64,000 bases of DNA from Pseudanabaena sp. Salubria-1. Lineage in GTDB: Bacteria; Cyanobacteriota; Cyanobacteriia; Pseudanabaenales; Pseudanabaenaceae. Under the pieces are notes generated by a model that worked only from the letters and a program-made list of their open reading frames with translations, had not been told where the DNA came from and did no database searches. The DNA lies in NCBI GenBank assembly GCA_023336205.1, contig JALQCR010000008.1, forward strand, positions 1 through 64,000. The letters are read 5' to 3'. The translations under genes were made by a program, and so were the position numbers. This document shows positions 1-9,468 of the stretch, in pieces (the stretch's first letter is position 1; each line of letters begins with the position of its first letter).

Positions 1-86
1 TACTGCAAAGATTTTCATCTAGTAAATATTGGTATTTATGGCTATATCTACCTACAGCATTTTTCTCTCTAATCTGAACCAATAAA

Positions 87-126
87 CTCCTTAAAAGCGT
101 TGCAAATTTTTTAAGGGGTTTATTGT
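87..126. repeat. Imperfect AT-rich inverted repeat
   Basis: Arms AATAAACTCCTTAAAA and TTTTAAGGGGTTTATT face each other across a short spacer. It lies in the 444-base region before the porin. The gene to its left is outside the window, so its role as a terminator cannot be judged. Confidence 0.45.
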
Positions 127-167
127 GGTTCGTTTGATCGTGAATTGCTTTAAGTTATACCAAAACA

Positions 168-220
168 AAAAACTAAAGATGAGAGGCGGCTCTTTGCGCC
201 GCCTCTCATCTTTAGTTTTT
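168..220. repeat. Long perfect hairpin upstream of the porin
   Basis: Two 23-base arms flank a 7-base loop; the arms begin AAAAACTAAAGATGAG. This is the first of the family of long gene-specific hairpins that occupy most gaps in the first 36 kb. It may end transcription of a gene to the left of the window. The remaining upstream sequence (221-444) shows no convincing feature. Confidence 0.7.
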
Positions 221-444
221 AGGATCTGAACCGCCTGGGAAAAGCTATAAATTACTTTTACATGAGCAAGTCCTAAACTTTGTCAAGATTTTTATGCATA
301 GTTAATATCAGTTTTTATCTATGGTAACCATACATAGTTACAATGTATTAAACGCTCATCAATTGAAATATGTAATCAATAAGAATATTTTATCCAACTA
401 AATGTAAAACTAACTCTATTGTATTGTGGGGGATGGTAGTTCAA

Positions 445-2070
445 ATGTCTAATGTTTATAGAAAAAATTACAGCTTAGTTACTCCAGTCGTAATTTCAGC
501 CGCCGTTGTTGCCTCTACCTTTATTAGTAGTGCTTCTAGCGCAGAAATACAAGCTTCTTTAAGCACTATCGCTCAAAACGTTACTTCAGTATCTCAACTC
601 AGCGACGTTAAGCCTACTGATTGGGCATTCACTGCATTACAATCCTTGGTAGAGCGCTATGGTTGTATAGCTGGATATCCCGATCGCACCTTCCGTGGTA
701 AACAAGCAACTAGCCGCTACGAATTTGCCGCTGGTTTAAACGCTTGCTTGGACAAGATCAACGAAATTATCTCCGCAGGTTTGGCTGATAAGGTCAGCAA
801 AGAAGACCTAGCTACTTTACAAAAGCTTCAAGAAGAATTTGCTGCCGAATTAGCAACCCTACGTGGTCGTGTCGATGCCATTGATGCCAAGGTTGCTAAG
901 CTCGAATCTCAACAATTCTCCACTACCACAAAGCTACGTGGCGAAGCAATCTTTGGTCTGGCTACGGCTTCTGATGGCGTTGCCACTACAGGTAATGCTC
1001 TCGGTATTTCTGCCAATAATGACAGAACCAGCGTTGTTTTCCAATACCGTGCCCGTCTCAACCTAGATACCAGCTTCACTGGTAAAGACCTTTTGAGAAC
1101 TCGTTTGCAAGCTTCTAATACCAATGGCGCTGGCAACATTGGCACGGCACTCACTGGTGCACCTAATGACAACCCATCACGTTTATCTTACGAAAGTGGC
1201 TCGGTCAACAACTCTCTTGAAATCAATCGCTTATACTACAAATTCCCAATCGGTGACAGCTTCACGGCTTACATCGCACCCATCGGGCAGACAGAAGATA
1301 TCATCAGCCCTCTCAACCCTATTGAAAGCGACAGCCAAGCCGCAATCTCTCGCTTTGGTCGTTTCAATCCCTTAATCCGCATTGCTTCTAATAATGGCAA
1401 CAATGTGGCAGTTGCAGGTTTTGATTGGAACTTTACCAAACAAGCGAACCTACAAGTTGCTTATAGCGCAGTCAATGCTAACACTGCTACTGGTAGATCT
1501 GGGGTAACTGGCGGAGACACTAAAATCGCGGCTCAATTGGTTTTCAGACCTTCTAATGCACTAACTCTTGGTATTGGCTATGCGAATGCCTACACATTAA
1601 ATGGAAGCCTCGGATCTGGTTTAAACGCCGATACTATTGGTGTTGCCACTAATACAAGTACATTCAAAAGCGATACTGTTGTCGGTAGCTTGATTTGGGA
1701 TATCACCAAGAAGTTTACCTTTAACGTTTGGGGTTCTTGGACTTTCATTAATGACGTTACCTCTGCTGGCGTTACAGGCTCGTCAACTAACACTAGCTGG
1801 TTAGCGGCATTCTCTGGCAAAGACTTGTTTAGCGAAGGTGATCTAGCCGCCATCATGTTTGGTCAACCACTATTTATAACTAATGTAGGTGGTTGAACTC
1901 CTACATTTACGAGTCCTAATACTCCTTACCATCTCGAAGCTTTCTACCGCATCCCTGTTTCCAATAACATCAGCATCACTCCAGGGGTATTCTTCGTATT
2001 CAATCAAAACAGCAACAGCGCTAATGGTACTGCAACTGTTGGCGTAATTCGCACCACTTTCTCATTCTAG
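445..2070 (+). pseudogene. SLH-domain iron-uptake-type porin, interrupted by an in-frame TGA
   Basis: Outer-membrane porin of the cyanobacterial SLH-OprB type, which carries inorganic ions or small solutes across the outer membrane and anchors it to peptidoglycan. The ATG at 445 is preferred because it follows a GGGGG stretch and opens a signal peptide (hydrophobic run ending in SSASSA); ATG 433 and TTG 424 are also in frame. An SLH domain follows (LSDVKPTDWAFTALQ, then GYPDRTFRG), then a coiled coil, then the beta-barrel. A TGA at 1894-1896 stops the frame, yet the same frame continues for 57 codons to TAG 2068-2070 and ends in the terminal-Phe strand typical of outer-membrane barrels (VIRTTFSF). 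A GGA-to-TGA change is the simplest explanation; a sequencing error or readthrough are alternatives. Without the tail the barrel would lack its last strands. Confidence 0.85.
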
Positions 2071-2091
2071 ACCCGTTAAAAACTTTATTGG

Positions 2092-2134
2092 TACAAAAAG
2101 AGAGACAGTACTTCGTACCGTCTCTCTTTTTGTA
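2092..2134. terminator. Bidirectional terminator between porin and rpsI
   Basis: Hairpin with arms starting TACAAAAAGAGAGAC, apex GTAC-TTC-GTAC and one mismatch. A-rich and T-rich ends give a U tract on both strands, which suits the convergent genes on either side. Confidence 0.85.
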
Positions 2135-2150
2135 TGTAATCGATGATTGA

Positions 2151-2564
2151 TTACCGTTTCGAGTATTGAGGAGCTTTACGAGCTTTCTTAAGACCATACT
2201 TCTTACGTTCCTTACAACGGGGATCGCGAGTCATGTAGCCTTCAACCTTGAGAGGTTTACGATTTTCGGGAGCAAGTTCACACAGCGCACGAGCAACACC
2301 CAAGCGGATTGCATCAGCTTGACCTGTTACACCGCCACCATGAGCATTGACCAAAACATCGTACTCGTTTTCCAAGCCCAAGGTTTCCAAAGGAGCTTTA
2401 ACGCCAGCAATGTATGTAGGGTTAAATTGCAAGTACAAATCGCCTGCTTTTCCGTTGATTACGACCTTACCTTCTCCTGGAACAAGACGGACACGGGCAA
2501 TCGCTTTTTTACGACGACCAGTTCCCCAGTAAACAGCACGATTAGAACGTTCAGTATCTGACAT
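2151..2564 (-). CDS. rpsI: 30S ribosomal protein S9
   Basis: Small-subunit ribosomal protein whose C-terminal tail reaches the P-site tRNA. The 137 aa length is normal for bacteria. The N-terminal [14 protein letters not shown] and the C-terminal KAPQYSKR are family signatures. The ATG has an AGGAG ribosome-binding site, and rplM ends 12 bases upstream, the usual L13-S9 pair. It is the last gene of the operon that starts with rpsM. Confidence 0.98.
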   Translation of the reverse strand: MSDTERSNRAVYWGTGRRKKAIARVRLVPGEGKVVINGKAGDLYLQFNPTYIAGVKAPLETLGLENEYDVLVNAHGGGVTGQADAIRLGVARALCELAPENRKPLKVEGYMTRDPRCKERKKYGLKKARKAPQYSKR

Positions 2565-2576
2565 CGGTTATTTCTC

Positions 2577-3044
2577 CTACTTCTGCGATGGGATGGTATT
2601 AATTACCAAAGTTTCAGGCTGCTGAGCCTCATGGGGATGGCTTGCACCCTTATAAACCTTGAGCTTAGTGAAAAGCTGACGACCGAGGGTATTCTTGGGC
2701 AACATACCCTTAATGGCATGTTCAAGAATACGTTCAGGGACGCGAGCGATTACCTTATCAAAGGTTTCTTCCTTCATCCCACCTGGGCGACCAGAATGTC
2801 TTCTGTATAACTTTTGGGTGGATTTTTTGCCAGTAACAGCAATTTTTTCGGCGTTGATAACAACGACAAAATCGCCAGTATCTAGGTGGGGCGTATAGAT
2901 GGGCTTATTTTTGCCGCGCAAAATGATCGCGATCGCGCTAGCAAGTCTTCCTAGGCGTTGACCTTCCGCATCAATGACATACCATTTGCGATCGGGATCT
3001 TTAGGTAAGTAGCTTTTATTCGGAGTAAGTGTAGTTGTAGTCAT
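2577..3044 (-). CDS. rplM: 50S ribosomal protein L13
   Basis: Large-subunit protein, early in 50S assembly; 155 aa. Recognised from [16 protein letters not shown] near the N-terminus, then [18 protein letters not shown] and the [13 protein letters not shown] block. It lies between truA (92 bases upstream) and rpsI on the same strand, an arrangement common in cyanobacteria. Confidence 0.98.
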   Translation of the reverse strand: MTTTTLTPNKSYLPKDPDRKWYVIDAEGQRLGRLASAIAIILRGKNKPIYTPHLDTGDFVVVINAEKIAVTGKKSTQKLYRRHSGRPGGMKEETFDKVIARVPERILEHAIKGMLPKNTLGRQLFTKLKVYKGASHPHEAQQPETLVINTIPSQK

Positions 3045-3136
3045 TAGTTTCTCTACAAACGAGATTTATCTATGAGATTTATCTGTGAAATATTTCTTTC
3101 AAACTTGTAAGTTTGGAGCACATTAGCCTTTAAACT

Positions 3137-3976
3137 TCAAACCAATGTAATTACATTGTTGTCATTTAAGCCTAGTGTTTGCTTGCGCGATGCGAACTCA
3201 GCAAATGGATGATCGGCATAGCCGATCGCCAATAAGCACAGCCCTTGCGGTGGAGCCGCATACTTAACTTCAATACGGCGTTTTTCCTGCCATATGATCG
3301 TAAAGGCTTCGACACTTAAGCGCGAGCGCCCAACATCGACTAATTGCCCCACTAGCAAACGAATCATGCCGTACAGAAATCCACTTGCTTGGACTTCCAC
3401 ATGGACAAAATTGCCATCCCGCCAACATACCGCTTCTTGAAGCTCAAGACGACTATGGGGACGACTTGAACCTGCCCTTTGAAATGCTGCCATATCTTGT
3501 TCGCCTAACATGGGCTGTAAGGCTTGATGGATTAGCTTTTCATCAAGGCGATCGTGGTAGTAGTGCCAGCTAAACGGCTTTACAAATAAATTCGGAATCG
3601 CGGCAGTGTAAATCGAGTAACGATAACGCCGCCATGTTGCCGAAAATCTTGCGTGCCAGTCAGCAGCCACTTCCGTCGATCCACAGATTAAGATACCTTC
3701 AGGCAAATAACTATTCAGTACTTTTGCCCAACGGTGGGGAGGGATCAAGCTTGACGTATCAAAATGTGCTACTTGAGCCGCAGCATGAACGCCAGTATCA
3801 GTTCTACCTGCACTATGCAAAACGGTTGCTTTTCCGCAGATCTTAGCGATCGCTTCTTCAATCGTTTGCTGCACACTGGGATGATTTGGCTGCCTTTGCC
3901 ACCCGTAAAAGTATGTACCTAGATATTGAATAACTAAAGCAATACGACGAGGAGACTCGAAATCAGCGGAGAACAT
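3137..3976 (-). CDS. truA: tRNA pseudouridine(38-40) synthase TruA
   Basis: Converts uridines 38-40 in the anticodon arm of many tRNAs to pseudouridine. The protein has 279 aa. The catalytic aspartate lies in GRTDTGVHA (Asp60), and the N-terminal YLGTYFYGWQRQ block is also typical. It sits between rplQ (18 bases upstream) and rplM and is very likely co-transcribed with both. Length and motifs are complete. Confidence 0.97.
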   Translation of the reverse strand: MFSADFESPRRIALVIQYLGTYFYGWQRQPNHPSVQQTIEEAIAKICGKATVLHSAGRTDTGVHAAAQVAHFDTSSLIPPHRWAKVLNSYLPEGILICGSTEVAADWHARFSATWRRYRYSIYTAAIPNLFVKPFSWHYYHDRLDEKLIHQALQPMLGEQDMAAFQRAGSSRPHSRLELQEAVCWRDGNFVHVEVQASGFLYGMIRLLVGQLVDVGRSRLSVEAFTIIWQEKRRIEVKYAAPPQGLCLLAIGYADHPFAEFASRKQTLGLNDNNVITLV

Positions 3977-3994
3977 CTTCAGGCATCTTAATGT

Positions 3995-4429
3995 TTACAC
4001 AAGTTGCAAGATCGCCATTTCGGCATTGTCGCCACGACGGCTAACTGTGCGAACGATACGGGTATAACCACCATTACGCTCAGCATAGCGATCCTTAGCT
4101 TGGGTGAACAATAGGTCAACCAAGGTAGTTACACGCTCTTCTTCAGGTAATTGTTCTTGTTTGGTCTTGGTCTGAGGGCGATCGCTAACGGGTTCGCCAT
4201 CTTTAACCGAGATATCGTATAAATAGGCGATCGCTTGACGACGAGCGTGCAGAGAGCCGTCTTTAGCCAAAGTGATCATATGATCGACATTGGAACGAAC
4301 AGCATCAGCCTTAGCTCTGGTTGTCTTAATTTCGCCTCTGAGAATTAACTCAGTGGTCAAAGCCCTTAGGAGAGCTTTGCGCTGATCAGCAGCTTTGTTA
4401 AGCTGGGGGGTTTTACAACGGTGACGCAT
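3995..4429 (-). CDS. rplQ: 50S ribosomal protein L17, with an extra internal segment
   Basis: Large-subunit protein near the exit tunnel. The N-terminal [20 protein letters not shown] block and the C-terminal [11 protein letters not shown] and [10 protein letters not shown] blocks are clear. At 144 aa it is longer than the roughly 116-120 aa usual in cyanobacteria. The surplus lies between about residues 72 and 105, a charged stretch containing [13 protein letters not shown] that replaces a short linker. It follows rpoA by 64 bases. Confidence 0.96.
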   Translation of the reverse strand: MRHRCKTPQLNKAADQRKALLRALTTELILRGEIKTTRAKADAVRSNVDHMITLAKDGSLHARRQAIAYLYDISVKDGEPVSDRPQTKTKQEQLPEEERVTTLVDLLFTQAKDRYAERNGGYTRIVRTVSRRGDNAEMAILQLV

Positions 4430-4493
4430 AGGTGTGTACTAGATGGACATGAAACCAAACTCTTGGAGTGAAAGAGTTTAAAAAGTAGGCTTT

Positions 4494-5447
4494 TTACAGA
4501 ACTTTTGAAGCCTTGGACTCAGTTAAGGTCAAGCCAAGATGCTGTTTAAGGGCATCCATAACTTCCTCAGCCGACTTTTGACCAAAGTTTTTGATTTCCA
4601 GTAAATCGTCTTGGGTATATTCCAACAAGTCAGCAACAGTATTAATCTGTGCTCGTTTGAGACAGTTATAAGCTCTGACTGACAGTTGCAATTCTTCAAT
4701 GTGAATTTGCTTAGTTTCGTCTTGCACATCACGTTCTTGAGGCAATGAGGGCGCAAGGGTAATTTCTTGCAAAGGCGAGAACAAATTCACTAACACGCTA
4801 GCAGCTTGGCTAAGTGCTTCTTGAGGTGTAATGCTGCCGTTTGTCCAAATATCGATTAACAGACTCTCTTTATTGATCGCATCACCGATCCGAGCGTCCT
4901 TAATCTCATACTTGACCTTGCGCACAGGCATAAACACAGCGTCGATCTTGAGCGTATCGATTGGAGAGCTATGGTCTTCCTTAGAACGATCTACCGAACG
5001 ATAGCCTTTGCCACGCTCAATCGTGAGTTCCATCTCCAAGGTTGCACCCTCACTGAGAGTAGCAATGTATTGGTTAGGATTGACAATCTCGATGTCCGAT
5101 GGCAAAGAATGGAAACTGGTAGCAGTGACTAGTTTTGGACCGCGCTCTACCAAACGGATGATCTGAGGTGCTGAGCTATAAGACTTCAACACTAGCTCCT
5201 TGAGATTGAGCATCAAATCCAAAACGTCTTCCCGTACGCCCGGAATCGTCGCAAATTCATGGTTGACACCAGCAATGCGAACAGCAGTGACGGCCGCACC
5301 CTCAAGATTGGAGAGCAATACCCGTCTGAGCGCATTTCCAATGGTAATGCCTTGCCCCCGATCTAGTGGTTCCAGTACAAATTGGCTGTACTGACTATTG
5401 TCTTTTTCTGTATGGGATGCAACGCACTCAACCTGAAACTGTGCCAT
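4494..5447 (-). CDS. rpoA: DNA-directed RNA polymerase alpha subunit
   Basis: Alpha subunit of RNA polymerase; the N-terminal domain dimerises and nucleates assembly, and the C-terminal domain contacts upstream promoter DNA and regulators. The 317 aa chain has the N-terminal GITIGNALRRVLLSNLEGAA block and a C-terminal helix-hairpin-helix domain with AYNCLKRAQI and LLEIKNFGQKSAEEV. It lies 135 bases downstream of rpsK; that gap holds an AT-rich inverted repeat, which is unusual inside this operon. Confidence 0.98.
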   Translation of the reverse strand: MAQFQVECVASHTEKDNSQYSQFVLEPLDRGQGITIGNALRRVLLSNLEGAAVTAVRIAGVNHEFATIPGVREDVLDLMLNLKELVLKSYSSAPQIIRLVERGPKLVTATSFHSLPSDIEIVNPNQYIATLSEGATLEMELTIERGKGYRSVDRSKEDHSSPIDTLKIDAVFMPVRKVKYEIKDARIGDAINKESLLIDIWTNGSITPQEALSQAASVLVNLFSPLQEITLAPSLPQERDVQDETKQIHIEELQLSVRAYNCLKRAQINTVADLLEYTQDDLLEIKNFGQKSAEEVMDALKQHLGLTLTESKASKVL

Positions 5448-5510
5448 ATTTGTACCGACTTAGTCTGCAAGAGTAAACGAAAATCAAAGGGGGAAATTAG
5501 AGAATTGAAA

Positions 5511-5582
5511 AATTACGAATTACGAATTACGAATTTTTTACAGTTTTATTGTTTTAATTCGTAATTTCTAATTCGTAATTAA
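5511..5582. repeat. AATTACG heptamer repeat forming an inverted repeat
   Basis: Three tandem AATTACG units (5511-5535) are followed 20 bases later by the inverse, AATTCGTAATT, twice. It fills the rpsK-rpoA gap inside the ribosomal operon. It could fold as an mRNA hairpin or be a remnant of a short mobile repeat. Confidence 0.7.
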
Positions 5583-5978
5583 TTACACACGTCTGCGTTT
5601 TGGAGGACGGCAGCCGTTGTGAGGAATGGGGGTAATGTCACGAATTAGGGTGATCTCTAGCCCAGCAGCTTGCAAAGCTCTCACTGCGGTTTCGCGTCCT
5701 GATCCAGGACCTGTGACCATTACTTCGACTTGACGCATTCCTTGCTCCATTGCTCTTCTAGCAGCAGATTCAGCCGCAGTTTGCGCTGCAAATGGAGTAC
5801 CCTTCTTCGCGCCTTTAAAGCCACTAGCACCAGCCGAAGACCAAGAGATGACATCACCTACGGTGTCCGCGATCGTGACGATAGTGTTGTTAAAAGTAGA
5901 CTGGATGTAAGCGACTCCATTAGGGACATTGCGCTTATTCTTACGTGCGCCAGTTCTACGAGTTGTTTGACGAGCCAT
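5583..5978 (-). CDS. rpsK: 30S ribosomal protein S11
   Basis: Platform protein of the small subunit, near the E site; 131 aa. Family signatures are [33 protein letters not shown] and the C-terminal [14 protein letters not shown]. It follows rpsM by 20 bases in the same operon. Confidence 0.98.
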   Translation of the reverse strand: MARQTTRRTGARKNKRNVPNGVAYIQSTFNNTIVTIADTVGDVISWSSAGASGFKGAKKGTPFAAQTAAESAARRAMEQGMRQVEVMVTGPGSGRETAVRALQAAGLEITLIRDITPIPHNGCRPPKRRRV

Positions 5979-5998
5979 TGTTTCGTATTAATCCTTAC

Positions 5999-6382
5999 TT
6001 ACTTCTTACCTGGAGCCTTCTTCTTACCTGCGACAGTACGACGACCGCCACGGCGAGTACGCGCATTGGTACGAGTACGTTGTCCACGGACAGGAAGACC
6101 CATACGATGTCTACGACCTCGGTAGCAACCGATGTCTACTAGGCGTTTGATGCTTAAACCTTCGAGACGACGCAGATCGCCTTCTACTTGAAAGTTGGAT
6201 TCTACCTCTTGACGTAAAGTTGTTACTTCAGGATCAGTAAGTTCTTTAACCCGCGTATCAGGGTTTATTTTGGTAGCTGCTAAGATTTTTTTGGCGCTAG
6301 TTAGACCGATTCCGTATATGTACGTTAGTCCTATTTCGATACGCTTGTCACGCGGAAGGTCTACTCCTGCAATGCGAGCCAC
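5999..6382 (-). CDS. rpsM: 30S ribosomal protein S13
   Basis: Small-subunit head protein contacting the P-site tRNA and the B1 bridge; 127 aa. Starts [20 protein letters not shown] and ends with the basic tail containing [15 protein letters not shown] and KKKAPGKK. In many cyanobacteria rpmJ and infA lie just upstream, but neither is found in the next 300 bases here, so rpsM is the first gene of the operon in this genome. Confidence 0.98.
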   Translation of the reverse strand: MARIAGVDLPRDKRIEIGLTYIYGIGLTSAKKILAATKINPDTRVKELTDPEVTTLRQEVESNFQVEGDLRRLEGLSIKRLVDIGCYRGRRHRMGLPVRGQRTRTNARTRRGGRRTVAGKKKAPGKK

Positions 6383-6585
6383 TATAAGTCTCCCAATTTG
6401 TTGTCAGTTTTCAATGTTATATTTGCCCTAAAAGCACTTGCTGATCAACCTTTTCAGGAATCTCATCAGCAACTTTTGGGACGGATGGCTGTACAACACT
6501 ATCTTCGCGAGAGCGTTAGTTCTATGCAGTGGGTTAGCTACAATCAACAGAAGCAAATTACGAAGACGTAATATTTTACAGCGAA
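6383..6585 (-). promoter_or_regulatory. Roughly 200-base untranslated leader of the rpsM operon
   Basis: The stretch between the predicted transcription start and the rpsM ATG has no convincing gene on either strand. Its length would allow a structured leader, as ribosomal protein operons often have, but I cannot assign a specific fold. Confidence 0.4.
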
Positions 6586-6591
6586 CTCTAT

Positions 6592-6620
6592 AATATATTG
6601 ACAATGGCAACTTCTGTCAA
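6592..6620 (-). promoter_or_regulatory. Sigma-70 type promoter of the rpsM-rpsI operon
   Basis: On the minus strand TTGACA (6615-6620) is followed after exactly 17 bases by TATATT (6592-6597). This is near-consensus for the housekeeping sigma factor. The predicted start lies near 6585, upstream of rpsM, with no other gene between. Confidence 0.7.
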
Positions 6621-6690
6621 TATTTTTTAGAATTGATTAAGATTGTTTTTAATGAGCCAATGATTGCCAATGATGGATTTTAGCTGAGTA

Positions 6691-7395
6691 CTAGTTGTCA
6701 CGATCGCTGTCTATGGATGCAACTCCAGAGATCGGACGATAGTTATAGTTAGCGATCGATGGTGAGGCATTGGGCATATTGCTTGGCGATTGAGGTCGCG
6801 ATATTTTCATAATATCTTCTTTGATCGCTTCGAGATCGACGTAGCGATCGGCAACGTTAATCAGATGATCGCTGGTCATTGAACGTAAACTGACCACTTC
6901 AACACGTACACCACGATAACTTGCCGCATCAACTGCATAGGCGAGATCCCCGTCACCGCTCACTAGTACAGCAGTATCGTAAGAACCAATTAGCGCCATC
7001 ATGTCTACAGCAATCTCGACATCAAGGTTAGCTTTCTTGGAGCCATCGGGTAACTGTACAAGTTCTTTAGAAATAACTCGATAGCCATTGCGACGCATCC
7101 ACAACAGGAAGCCCTGTTGCTTTTCGTTTGTACGATCAACCCCTGTGTAGAAGAAAGCTCGTAGTAAGCGCGAACCATCGGTAAGACATAATAGCAACTT
7201 GGTATAATCAATTTCGATTGCCAGTTGGAGAGCAGCGTAGAAAAGATTAGAGCCATCAATAAAGATAGCAACTCGCCCTCTATTTTCTAAAATCTGATCC
7301 GCTTTAAAGCCAGAATCTTGCTCAAAAGGTAACATGTTTTTGCCTATAGAACGTTTATTATCTAGTGCCGTGGGATGAAGCTTTGGTATTAGCAT
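6691..7395 (-). CDS. LabA/DUF88-type NYN domain protein
   Basis: Member of the NYN (PIN-like) family that includes LabA, a circadian output factor in Synechococcus. NYN domains are metal-dependent RNase folds, though activity is not shown for most members. Conserved acidic motifs are FIDGSNLFYAAL (Asp47), the central KKANLDVEIAVDMM and LVSGDGDLAYAVD. The chain has 234 aa; a second Met at residue 21 (7335) could be the true start. It is transcribed alone, upstream of the ribosomal operon on the same strand. Confidence 0.85.
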   Translation of the reverse strand: MLIPKLHPTALDNKRSIGKNMLPFEQDSGFKADQILENRGRVAIFIDGSNLFYAALQLAIEIDYTKLLLCLTDGSRLLRAFFYTGVDRTNEKQQGFLLWMRRNGYRVISKELVQLPDGSKKANLDVEIAVDMMALIGSYDTAVLVSGDGDLAYAVDAASYRGVRVEVVSLRSMTSDHLINVADRYVDLEAIKEDIMKISRPQSPSNMPNASPSIANYNYRPISGVASIDSDRDN

Positions 7396-7773
7396 TGATA
7401 CTTAAAACCGTCCTAAGTGTTTACCTAATTCGTTTACCTAATTCAGAAGAACCTCTTAAAACTTTTTAATAAACTGTCACATAGTTTTTTTTATGACTAT
7501 CGACGGAGGTTAAAAGTAATCTTTAAAATAAGAAAGTTAGCCTTATCCCAAGCATACTCAAAAAATGAATTTACAATAAATTTAAAGTGAATTTAAAAAT
7601 ATAAAATAATTTTTCTATAATAAAGCCAAAAATAATAAACGGATTATCATTATGACTTAATACTAATTATACACCATAAGTAAATATACTCAGAGGAGTA
7701 GAGTTTGGTGACCTTGAGAATTAAAGGCTGCAAAGACCAATCATTAAAACTTAATTAGTGGATTGTATAAAAC
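7396..7773. other. AT-rich gap without a recognisable gene
   Basis: 378 bases between labA-like and metG, both on the minus strand. Runs of A and T dominate (for example around 7560-7630). I see no hairpin of the type found in the other gaps and no supported promoter. Confidence 0.5.
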
Positions 7774-9342
7774 CTAGGTGGTTTCAATACGTTGGAAAAT
7801 CGGCTTTGGGTTTTCTAGGGGCTGACCTGATTGTAGTATTCCCCAATTTGTATGACTCCAATCAGGCGGAGAAGTTTCATCAAAATTTAACCCCAATTGC
7901 TGATAAGCCACAATACTCAAGTGTGGGGTGATTGGTGACAGAAGGTAAACGGCAATTCGGACTGCTTCGAGTAGGGTATATAAAGTTTCGTTGACTTCAT
8001 TTTGTTTACCTGCTTTGAACTGTTTCCAAGGCGTAGTTTCATCAATTAATTTGTTGCAATTCCAAATTAATTCAAGGATTTTTTCACATGCTGCCCGAAA
8101 ATTGAGATTTTGGTAGTCAATTGCTACGCGATCGCCTAAAGATGTAGCTTGCTCGATTATGGGTCGGATTAGGTCTGAGAATTCAGTGCGATCGCTAGGA
8201 TCGTAGGCAGGTATAGTTTGCTGACAATATTTATTTACCATACCAAGGCTGCGATTGAGTAAATTGCCAAGACTATTAGCGAGATCAGCATTGACGATCG
8301 CAATAAACCTCTCTTCGTTAAAGTCGCCATCTTTGCCAAACTCAATTTCTCTGAGGAAATAGTAGCGAATTGGGTCTGCACCATAGCGTTCAACAAGATC
8401 GTAGGGATCAATGGTGTTGCCCAAGGTTTTCCCCATTTTTTGACCATCTTTTGTCAGCAAACCATGACCAAAAACTCGCTTTGGCAGAGGCAATCCTGCC
8501 GACATGAGCATCGCTGGCCAATAAATTGCATGAAATCGAAGGATGTCCTTGCCAATAATATGTAGATTGAAGGGATACCAATATTTGAGAGCATTTTCGA
8601 GGGTCGGCTCATCATTGGGATCGAGCAAAGCCGTGACATAACCAAGCAAAGCATCAAACCAAACATAAATTGTATGGGTGGGATCGGTGGGAATTGGGAA
8701 GCCCCAATCGAGATTGACACGGGAAATTGAAAAGTCTTGCAAACCCTGCTTCATAAAGCCTAAAACTTCATTGCGGCGACTTTCAGGCTGGATAAAGCTG
8801 GGGTTAGCTTCTTGAAATTGATCGAGCGCGTCTTGATACTTGGAGAGACGAAAGAAATAGTTTGGTTCATCACGCCATTCGCAAACAACATTCGTATGAA
8901 TCGGACAATGATGACTTTCGGGGAGTTCGCGCTCTTCTTTAAATTCTTCGCAAGCAACGCAATACCAACCTTTTTGCTGATTTAAGTAAATATCACCTGC
9001 ATCATAAACCCTTTGAAAAAATTCATTTACGATCGCTTGATGTTTTGGGGCAGTAGTCCTAGTGAAGCGATCAAAGCGAATATTAAACTTTTCCCAAAGC
9101 GAATAAAATTCAGCAACGGTGCGATCGCAATGCTCTTGAGGTAATAAGTTGTTTTTTTCGGCAGTGCGCTGAATTTTTTGTCCATGTTCATCTGTGCCTG
9201 TCACAAACATAACAGGATGTCCTTTGAGTCGATAGAACCGTGCAAAAGCATCGGCAGCGATCGTGGGGTAAGCGCTACCAATATGTGGGCGATCGTTGAC
9301 ATAAAAAAGTGGTGTGGTTAAAGCGATCGGTTCTAGGGACAT
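7774..9342 (-). CDS. metG: Methionyl-tRNA synthetase
   Basis: Charges initiator and elongator tRNA-Met with methionine. Class I synthetase of 522 aa. The HIGH-type motif is HIGS (residues 20-23) and the KMSKS-type motif lies in DGQKMGKTLGN. A metal knuckle is suggested by CVAC at 128-131 and a CPIH at 146-149. The C-terminal dimerisation extension of some bacterial MetG is absent, as in many cyanobacteria. The gene diverges from tadA across a gap that holds a long hairpin. Confidence 0.97.
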   Translation of the reverse strand: MSLEPIALTTPLFYVNDRPHIGSAYPTIAADAFARFYRLKGHPVMFVTGTDEHGQKIQRTAEKNNLLPQEHCDRTVAEFYSLWEKFNIRFDRFTRTTAPKHQAIVNEFFQRVYDAGDIYLNQQKGWYCVACEEFKEERELPESHHCPIHTNVVCEWRDEPNYFFRLSKYQDALDQFQEANPSFIQPESRRNEVLGFMKQGLQDFSISRVNLDWGFPIPTDPTHTIYVWFDALLGYVTALLDPNDEPTLENALKYWYPFNLHIIGKDILRFHAIYWPAMLMSAGLPLPKRVFGHGLLTKDGQKMGKTLGNTIDPYDLVERYGADPIRYYFLREIEFGKDGDFNEERFIAIVNADLANSLGNLLNRSLGMVNKYCQQTIPAYDPSDRTEFSDLIRPIIEQATSLGDRVAIDYQNLNFRAACEKILELIWNCNKLIDETTPWKQFKAGKQNEVNETLYTLLEAVRIAVYLLSPITPHLSIVAYQQLGLNFDETSPPDWSHTNWGILQSGQPLENPKPIFQRIETT

Positions 9343-9401
9343 AGAAGACTCAATTCAGGACTAATACCATTTTGCAAAAGAATGGCAGCAAATGTAACAT
9401 T

Positions 9402-9452
9402 AAACCCAAAAATTATCGGCGGCGCAAAGTGCTGCCGATAATTTTTGGGTTT
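9402..9452. repeat. Long hairpin in the metG-tadA divergent gap
   Basis: Arms start AAACCCAAAAATTATCGGC and the centre contains GGCGCAAAGTGCT. Both neighbours are transcribed away from it, so it cannot be their terminator. It ends 17 bases before the tadA start codon. Confidence 0.8.
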
Positions 9453-9468
9453 TGATAAGCTGGGCACA

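Noticed and set aside
1..423. Promoter for the porin (TTGTCA-type element near 279)
   Set aside because: No well-spaced -10 partner could be chosen among several AT-rich candidates, so no promoter is claimed.
5382..6142. Several plus-strand frames opposite rpsK and rpsM
   Set aside because: They are shadows of the conserved ribosomal genes; translations are low-complexity and unlike any family.
6428..6610. 60-codon minus-strand frame upstream of rpsM, considered as rpmJ or infA
   Set aside because: The translation has no L36 Cys/His pattern and no IF-1 motifs; it overlaps the predicted promoter and leader.
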